A DNA stretch of 18,175 nucleotides. Source: Bacillota bacterium (GTDB lineage Bacteria; Bacillota; Clostridia; Christensenellales; Aristaeellaceae). Numbering within the stretch: position 1 is the first letter of the stretch; each line of letters opens with the position of its first letter. Below are positions 13,404-18,175 of this stretch, in pieces. The position numbers and the translations under genes were made by a program. The stretch lies in contig JAFADG010000037.1 of the NCBI GenBank assembly GCA_023425025.1, forward strand, positions 1 to 18,175. The letters run 5' to 3'. The notes beneath the pieces are model-generated. The model was given only the letters and a program-made list of their open reading frames with translations. It ran no database searches and had not been told where the DNA came from.

Positions 13404-14537
13404 TTACTGCCAGTCCAGCGGATATTCGGGCACCGGGTTTTCAAGCGACTTGCCGTTGTCCTTCAGCACGTTCAGCAGGCTTTGGATGCTGCTGCCGCTG
13501 TCATAGGGCGTGGGCGCAAAATCGTTGTAATCGCTGCGGGAGGAGATGCGGCAGGGAATGATGCGGAAGCCCTCCGGCGCGGCCACGCCATCCTTTACCT
13601 GAAAGCGCGTCTGGAAGATGTAGGTGCTCATATCGCTGGGCTTTGTATTGCCGGCAAAGGAAAAGTTGCCCAGGGAATAGCAGATGTATTTACCCTTGTA
13701 GATTTCGATGGGGTTGATGCGGTGGCTGTGATGGCCGATCACCAGGTCGGCCCCGGCGTCAATGGTCATCTTGCCCAGCTTCTGCTGGTTGTCGTTGGGC
13801 GCATAATCCAGCTCCGCGCCCCAGTGAAAGCTGACGATCACAATGGGATATTGCGCCTTGGCGGCGGCCACATCCCTGGGTACCTGCTCAAAAAGCGTGG
13901 GATACTGGTCAAAGGTCTGGTAAGAAAGCATGGCGATTTGCACGCCCTGGGCTGTGAATACGCCAGGCTCCCCGTTGCTGGAATAAACAATGCCGGCGTC
14001 GCGAAGCGTTTGCTTGGTTTCTTCATTCCCCGCCGTTCCGTGGTCCATGACGTGGTTGTTCTCCAGCGATACCGCCTCGATGTTGCCGGAGGTCAAAATC
14101 TGCACATAGCTTGTGGGCGCGGAAAACAAAAAGGAATTGTTGCGCTTGTCGGGGTTGATGGGAGCGGTAGTCAGCGTGCCCTCAAAGTTCACCAGCGTCA
14201 TATCGTCCTGGGCGAAGATATCCTTCACATTGCGAAAGGGAAAGGTCAAATCGCCCTTCTGCTTGTCCAACTCTTTGTCAAAGATGGATTTGCCGCTCTT
14301 GCGAACGTCGCCGCCAATGGTCACATCACCCGTAAAGCTCATGGTCAGCAAAACCGAGCCGTCTGCGTTGGGCGTGACGGCCGGGGTCGGAGACGGAGCG
14401 GAAGGATCGGGCGTGGCGTCGGCTTGGTCTTGATCGCCCCCCATCAGATCCCAATAGGAGATCTCTTCATCCTCCGCCAACGCGCCGAGGGTGAGGAACA
14501 TCAAAAAGACAAGCAGGCCGGACAGGGTACGACGCAT
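13404..14537 (-). CDS. Exported CapA-family metallophosphatase-like protein
   Basis: Relative of CapA/PgsA (YwtB), the calcineurin-like fold protein tied to poly-gamma-glutamate capsule; many homologues have no proven function. From Met at 14537 it is 377 residues. A signal peptide (1-21, cut likely after GALA) has no lipobox cysteine. An acidic, Pro-rich linker (about 22-60) leads to the CapA domain (62-335). Metal-site motifs are visible: FTGDV (Asp71), VNFEG (Glu119), LENNHVMDHG (Asn161, His162), SFHWG (His238) and IGHHSH (269-272), then SLGNF. This start is chosen because GGAGGTG lies 6 bases upstream; an ATG at 14573 would precede the ribosome site. No capB, capC or capE is nearby, so capsule synthesis is not supported by context. 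It lies 66 bases after the aminotransferase gene and could share its transcript. Confidence 0.88.
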   Translation of the reverse strand: MRRTLSGLLVFLMFLTLGALAEDEEISYWDLMGGDQDQADATPDPSAPSPTPAVTPNADGSVLLTMSFTGDVTIGGDVRKSGKSIFDKELDKQKGDLTFPFRNVKDIFAQDDMTLVNFEGTLTTAPINPDKRNNSFLFSAPTSYVQILTSGNIEAVSLENNHVMDHGTAGNEETKQTLRDAGIVYSSNGEPGVFTAQGVQIAMLSYQTFDQYPTLFEQVPRDVAAAKAQYPIVIVSFHWGAELDYAPNDNQQKLGKMTIDAGADLVIGHHSHRINPIEIYKGKYICYSLGNFSFAGNTKPSDMSTYIFQTRFQVKDGVAAPEGFRIIPCRISSRSDYNDFAPTPYDSGSSIQSLLNVLKDNGKSLENPVPEYPLDWQ

Positions 14538-14603
14538 GACAAGCACCTCCGAAAACAAGGGTGTATTATCCAATTCAACGACTTGGAAGAACGAAAGCCT
14601 GCA

Positions 14604-15788
14604 TCAAAGCTCCTGAAGAAAGGCTTCGATCCTTTCCAGGGCGATGGAAAGCTTTTGAATGGCCGTTGCGTAGCAGCAGCGGATGTGGCCTTCGCCGCTT
14701 TGGCCAAAGGCCGTGCCCGGCACGCAGGCCACCTGATGGCGGGTGAGCAGCCGCGTGCAGAATTCCTCGCTGGAAAGGCCGGTTTTGCGGATGGAAGGAA
14801 AAACATAAAACGCCCCCAGCGGCTCAAAGCAATCCAGGCCCATTTTGCAAAAGCCGTCCGCCATCAGCCGGCGGCGGCGGTCATAGCTTGTGCGCATTTG
14901 CGTGACATCATCGTAATTATTTTCCCGGCCGCTTTTCAGTGCCTGAAGGGCGGCCACCTGGCCTTGCCTGGGCGCGCACATGATGGCGTACTGGTGGATT
15001 TTGAACATGGCGCCAATCAGCGGGGCAGGGCCGCAAACATAGCCCATGCGCCAGCCGGTCATGGCGAACGCCTTGCTGAAGCCGTTGATGGTAATGGTCT
15101 GCTCCCACATGCCCGCAAGGCTGGCAAAGCTTACGTGGGGCTGCGGGCCGTAGGTCAGTTCGCTGTAGATTTCGTCGCTGATGACCAGTATGCCGTGCTG
15201 CTTCACGACCGCCGCGACCTTTTCAAGGTCTTCCCTTTCCATGATCGCCCCGGTGGGGTTGTTGGGGTAGGGCAGGATCAGCGCTTTGGTGCGGGGCGTG
15301 ATTTTCTCAAGCAGCGCCTGGGCGCAAAGCCGGAAGCCGGAGGAACTGTCGGTTTTCACCGCCACCGGCGCGCCGCCGGCAAACAGTACGCTGGGGCTGT
15401 AGCTGACGTAGCTGGGCTCGGGCACCAGCACCTCGTCGCCGGGGCTCAGCATGGCCCGCAGCGAAAGATCGATGCCTTCGCTGGCGCCCACCGTCACCAG
15501 CACTTCCTTTTCCGGGTCGTAGGCCACGTGATAGCGGGAGGAGAGGTAATAGGCGATTTCCTTTCGCAGCGAAAGCAGGCCCCAGTTGGAGGTATACTGC
15601 GTTTCCCCATCCAGCAGGCTGTTGATGGCGGCATTGCGGATATGGTAGGGCGTAATGAAATCCGGCTCGCCCACGCCAAGGGAAATGGCCTCGGGCATGT
15701 TGGCCACGATGTCAAAAAACTTGCGTATGCCGCTGGGCGCGACGGCGGCTACCTGGGGATTGATAAACTGGGTATAATCAATGCTCAC
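14604..15788 (-). CDS. PLP-dependent class I/II aminotransferase, AlaT/PatA-like
   Basis: Fold-type I aminotransferase of 394 residues. The PLP lysine is Lys239 in GFSKAFAMTGWRMGY. Other cofactor contacts are GASEG (101-105), NNPTG (176-180) with Asn177, Asp205 and Tyr208 (SDEIYSE), and Arg247. Arg370 (GHIR) should bind the substrate carboxylate. The start is GTG, overlapping the regulator's stop by 4 bases (GTGA), so translation is probably coupled; no strong ribosome site is visible. The Lrp-regulator/aminotransferase arrangement is that of Bacillus yugG-yugH (alaR-alaT), where the enzyme makes alanine from pyruvate. I infer the same role. N-acetyl-diaminopimelate or aromatic aminotransferase (PatA-like) activity cannot be excluded from motifs alone. 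Confidence 0.88.
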   Translation of the reverse strand: MSIDYTQFINPQVAAVAPSGIRKFFDIVANMPEAISLGVGEPDFITPYHIRNAAINSLLDGETQYTSNWGLLSLRKEIAYYLSSRYHVAYDPEKEVLVTVGASEGIDLSLRAMLSPGDEVLVPEPSYVSYSPSVLFAGGAPVAVKTDSSSGFRLCAQALLEKITPRTKALILPYPNNPTGAIMEREDLEKVAAVVKQHGILVISDEIYSELTYGPQPHVSFASLAGMWEQTITINGFSKAFAMTGWRMGYVCGPAPLIGAMFKIHQYAIMCAPRQGQVAALQALKSGRENNYDDVTQMRTSYDRRRRLMADGFCKMGLDCFEPLGAFYVFPSIRKTGLSSEEFCTRLLTRHQVACVPGTAFGQSGEGHIRCCYATAIQKLSIALERIEAFLQEL

Positions 15789-16276
15789 GGGGAAACCACC
15801 AGCCTGCGGTCTGATTTGTCGGTGTCAAATATGACGCCGTCAGACTTGTAGCGCTTTAGCACGAAGTGGGTGGCGGTCCCTGTGACCATTTCCAGGGGGC
15901 TCAGTTTTTCGCTGACGAAGAAGGCAAGCTCTTTTAGGGTGCGGGCTTCCACCAGCAATAAAAGGTCGTACGCCCCGCTCATCAGATAGACGCTTTTCAC
16001 TTCCTCAAAACGGTAAATGCGTGCGGCGACGGCGTCAAAGCCCATATCCCGCTGGGGGGTGACACGAACCTCGATCATGGCTTCCACCCGCTCCCGGTCG
16101 GTCAGATCCCAGTTGATGATAGGCGAATACCGCAAAATGACACGGCGCTTTTCCATATCGTCGATGGCCTGGGCGATTTCCGAAAGGGTACGGCCAGTCA
16201 TTACGGCCAGCTTTTCCAGGGGGATGCGGCAGTCTTCCCGCAGGATGTCCAGCAGCTCCGTTTGCAGGCTTTGCAC
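15785..16276 (-). CDS. Lrp/AsnC-family regulator, AlaR-like
   Basis: Amino-acid-responsive transcription factor of 163 residues. An N-terminal winged helix-turn-helix (about 5-50: LLDILREDCRIPLEKLAVMTGR) is followed by the RAM/ligand domain (about 65-145) with the signature MSGAYDLLLLVE (99-110). The start is GTG with GAGGTGA about 8 bases upstream. It lies 17 bases after fhs and overlaps the aminotransferase by 4 bases. By analogy with Bacillus AlaR it would activate its own operon in response to alanine. Here no promoter is visible directly upstream, so the regulator seems to ride on the fhs transcript. A tail beyond the RAM domain (about 146-163) is unassigned. Confidence 0.88.
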   Translation of the reverse strand: MQSLQTELLDILREDCRIPLEKLAVMTGRTLSEIAQAIDDMEKRRVILRYSPIINWDLTDRERVEAMIEVRVTPQRDMGFDAVAARIYRFEEVKSVYLMSGAYDLLLLVEARTLKELAFFVSEKLSPLEMVTGTATHFVLKRYKSDGVIFDTDKSDRRLVVSP

Positions 16277-16293
16277 AGCGTGTTCACCTCATT

Positions 16294-17964
16294 TCAAAAT
16301 AGGCCGGTGATGTTTCCTTCATCATCCACATCGATGCTGTTGGCTGCCGGTACCTTGGGCAGGCCCGGCATGGCGATGATATCACCGGCGAAGGCTACCA
16401 CAAAGCCCGCCCCTGCGGACAGCCGGACGCTGCGCACGGTGAGGGTATGGTCCTTGGGCGCGCCCAGCAGCTTGGAATTGTCCGTAAAGGAATACTGCGT
16501 CTTGGCGATGCAGACAGGGCAGGCCTGATACCCTTCCTGCTCCCATTTTTTCAACTGCGTCAATACGCCGGGGGCAAAGCTCACCTCTTTGGCGCCGTAT
16601 ACCTTTTCGGCCACCGCCTGTATTTTCTGGCTGAGCGGCAGCGTGTCCGGATAAGTGTAGCATGGTGCGGGCAATGATGTATCCTCGCAAGCCTTGCATA
16701 CGGCATCCGCAAGGGACGCGGCGCCGAGGCCGCCCTTTTCCCAGGCCTCGCACAGCTGACAGGCAACGCCGCGTTCCTCCATGGCCTTTTGCAAAAGCGC
16801 CGTCTCGGCGGCCGTGTCGGAAAGGAAGCGGTTGATGGCTACCACCGCCGGGCGCTTCCATACGTTTTGAATGTGATCCAGGTGGGCGTTCAGGTTGGCA
16901 AGGCCCTTTTCCAGGGCGGCGAGGTTTTCTTGCCCCAGCGCTTCCTTGGGGCAGCCGCCGTGATGCTTGAGCGCCCGGATGGTGGCCACCAGCACGATGG
17001 CGTCCGGCCACATACCCGTAAAGCGGCACTTGATGTCCAGGAATTTTTCCGCGCCAAGGTCCGCGCCGAAGCCCGCCTCCGTTACCACATAATCGGCCAT
17101 GCGCATGGCGGTTTTTGTGGCAATGACGCTGTTGCAGCCGTGGGCGATGTTGGCGAAGGGGCCGCCGTGCATAAGACAGGGCGTTCCGTCGATGGTCTGT
17201 ACCAGGTTGGGCATCAGCGCGTCCCGCAAAAGCGCGGCCATGGCCCCATGGGCTTTCAGCTGCCCCGCGGTGACGACTTGTCCATCATAGGTGCGGCCTA
17301 CCACCAGGCGGGACAGGCGCGCCTTCAAATCATTCAAATCCTGGGCCAGACAGAATACCGCCATGACCTCGCTGGCGGCGGTAATGTCAAAGCCGTCCTC
17401 CCTGGGCGTGCCGTTGGATTTGCCGCCCATGCCGGATACGACAAAGCGAAGCTGCCTGTCGTTTAGATCCATGCAGCGCCGCCAGCTGACAAGCCTTGGG
17501 TCAATGTTCAGTTCGTTGCCCTGCTGAATGTGGTTGTCCACCATGGCGGCCAGCAGGTTGTTGGCCGCGGTGACGGCGTGCAGGTCGCCGGTAAAGTGCA
17601 GGTTGATGCCTTCCATGGGCAGCACCTGGGCATAGCCGCCGCCGGTGGCGCCGCCCTTCATGCCGAACACCGGGCCCAGGGACGGCTCGCGAAGCGCCAG
17701 CATGGCTTTGCGGCCCGTATACGTCATCCCGTCCGCAAGGCCTACGCTGATGGTGGTTTTTCCTTCACCGGCCGGCGTGGGGGAAATGGCCGTCACCAGC
17801 ACCAGTTTGGCTTTCTTCTCCCGCTTTAAGTAGGCTGCGGGGTCCACCTTTGCGATCAGGCGGCCATAGGGATGGAGCGTTTCCGGCAAAAATCCGGCGG
17901 CTTCGGCAATAGCTTGGATGGGCTTGGGCGTGGCTGCCCTTGCGATTTGCAGGTCGGATGCCAT
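16294..17964 (-). CDS. fhs: Formate-tetrahydrofolate ligase
   Basis: ATP-dependent synthesis of 10-formyl-tetrahydrofolate from formate, feeding purines and formyl-methionine, or the Wood-Ljungdahl pathway in acetogens. The 556 residues match the family. The P-loop is TPAGEGKTT (63-71). EPSLGPVFGMKGGATGGGYA, then PMEGINLHFTGDLHA, and GGPFANIAHGCNS further on are highly conserved signatures. The ATG at 17964 is chosen because GGAAAGGTAG lies 7 bases upstream; the ATG at 17994 would precede it. First gene of a probable fhs-alaR-alaT transcript. No other one-carbon genes (folD, metF, CODH/ACS) are in the window, so acetogenesis cannot be claimed. Confidence 0.97.
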   Translation of the reverse strand: MASDLQIARAATPKPIQAIAEAAGFLPETLHPYGRLIAKVDPAAYLKREKKAKLVLVTAISPTPAGEGKTTISVGLADGMTYTGRKAMLALREPSLGPVFGMKGGATGGGYAQVLPMEGINLHFTGDLHAVTAANNLLAAMVDNHIQQGNELNIDPRLVSWRRCMDLNDRQLRFVVSGMGGKSNGTPREDGFDITAASEVMAVFCLAQDLNDLKARLSRLVVGRTYDGQVVTAGQLKAHGAMAALLRDALMPNLVQTIDGTPCLMHGGPFANIAHGCNSVIATKTAMRMADYVVTEAGFGADLGAEKFLDIKCRFTGMWPDAIVLVATIRALKHHGGCPKEALGQENLAALEKGLANLNAHLDHIQNVWKRPAVVAINRFLSDTAAETALLQKAMEERGVACQLCEAWEKGGLGAASLADAVCKACEDTSLPAPCYTYPDTLPLSQKIQAVAEKVYGAKEVSFAPGVLTQLKKWEQEGYQACPVCIAKTQYSFTDNSKLLGAPKDHTLTVRSVRLSAGAGFVVAFAGDIIAMPGLPKVPAANSIDVDDEGNITGLF

Positions 17965-18003
17965 GCGGTCACTACCTTTCCATATCTTGCACACTTAATT
18001 TTC

Positions 18004-18032
18004 ATTATAGCGGATGGCGAATCTTTGCGCAA
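18004..18032 (-). promoter_or_regulatory. fhs promoter
   Basis: Minus strand TTGCGC, 17-base spacer, then a perfect TATAAT (18009-18004), about 40 bases upstream of the fhs ATG. The -35 matches only the TTG. Confidence 0.65.
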
Positions 18033-18109
18033 GCGGAACGGCGGAGAAGACCAGGGCGGTCTCATTTAAAAAAGGCAGGGAAGATGTACATAACGGCAGA
18101 AAAGTGACC

Positions 18110-18171
18110 TAAAAGCCAAAAGGAGGGAAAGAGAGCAGAAGCGAATAAGAACCAAGAGGTGAAGAGAGATG
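18110..18171 (+). repeat. Purine-rich edge segment, related to the one at 23-81
   Basis: Plus-strand counterpart of the left-edge segment: CCAAAAGG, AAAGAG, GCGAAT, AACCAAGAGGTGA, and a closing GATG in the same order. AGAGGTGA (18155-18162) sits 6 bases before ATG at 18169, so a gene may start here and leave the window after two codons. The 18033-18109 stretch before it holds nothing I can identify. Confidence 0.3.
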
Positions 18172-18175
18172 AAAA

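Noticed and set aside
13404..14537. Capsule (poly-gamma-glutamate) biosynthesis locus
   Set aside because: Only the CapA-like protein is present; no capB, capC or capE ligase/export genes are adjacent.
13233..15851. An 872-codon open frame on the plus strand
   Set aside because: It lies antisense to the LeuB-like, CapA-like and aminotransferase genes, which have clear families, ribosome sites and motifs. Its translation is repetitive G/H/A-rich sequence with no domain, typical of a shadow frame in GC-rich DNA.

Overview
The window looks like a chromosomal segment of a fairly GC-rich Clostridia-type Firmicute, probably a gut Christensenellales/Oscillospirales-like lineage. The reasons are strong AGGAGG ribosome sites, TTG and GTG starts, the order M24 peptidase - efp - acidic zinc-ribbon protein, a type III pantothenate kinase beside an ECF transporter subunit, a cysE-cysS pair, a YugG/YugH-like (alaRT) pair, and short hairpin-rich interspersed repeats. 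It is mostly housekeeping. I see no tRNA, rRNA, CRISPR array, phage or transposase gene.

Layout. 1-172: window edge with a purine-rich repeat-like segment, the gpsA terminator and a single repeat arm. 173-1129 (-): gpsA, divergent from 1390-3560 (+): Xaa-Pro peptidase, efp and a CD1247-like protein, closed by a terminator. 3720-6638 (+): strong promoter, a ~115-nt leader, ECF S component, coaX, hom and a strong terminator. 6689-11043 (+): ppk1, cysE, cysS. 11086-11802: a ComEA-like helix-hairpin-helix gene bracketed by two inverted copies of a palindromic repeat that share 48 identical bases. 11873-12235 (+): small SCP2-like protein. 12242-13315 (-): a divergent isopropylmalate-dehydrogenase-like protein that has lost nearly all catalytic residues. 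13404-14537 (-): exported CapA-like protein. 14604-17964 (-): fhs, then Lrp-type regulator and aminotransferase (alaRT-like) transcribed together. 17965-18175: fhs promoter and a second copy of the purine-rich edge segment.

How the genes fit together. coaX and the ECF subunit suggest pantothenate salvage into CoA. hom feeds threonine and methionine synthesis. cysE and cysS link cysteine synthesis to its tRNA charging. fhs supplies one-carbon units, and the alaRT-like pair suggests alanine-responsive transamination. efp and its neighbours belong to translation and peptide turnover.

The points most worth a second look are the LeuB-like probable pseudoenzyme, the repeat-bracketed comEA-like gene, the cysteine-rich tail and odd start region of cysE, the structured leader before the ECF gene, and the related sequences at both window edges. 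No complete new defence or mobile system is visible. All family calls were made by eye from motifs, without database searches.
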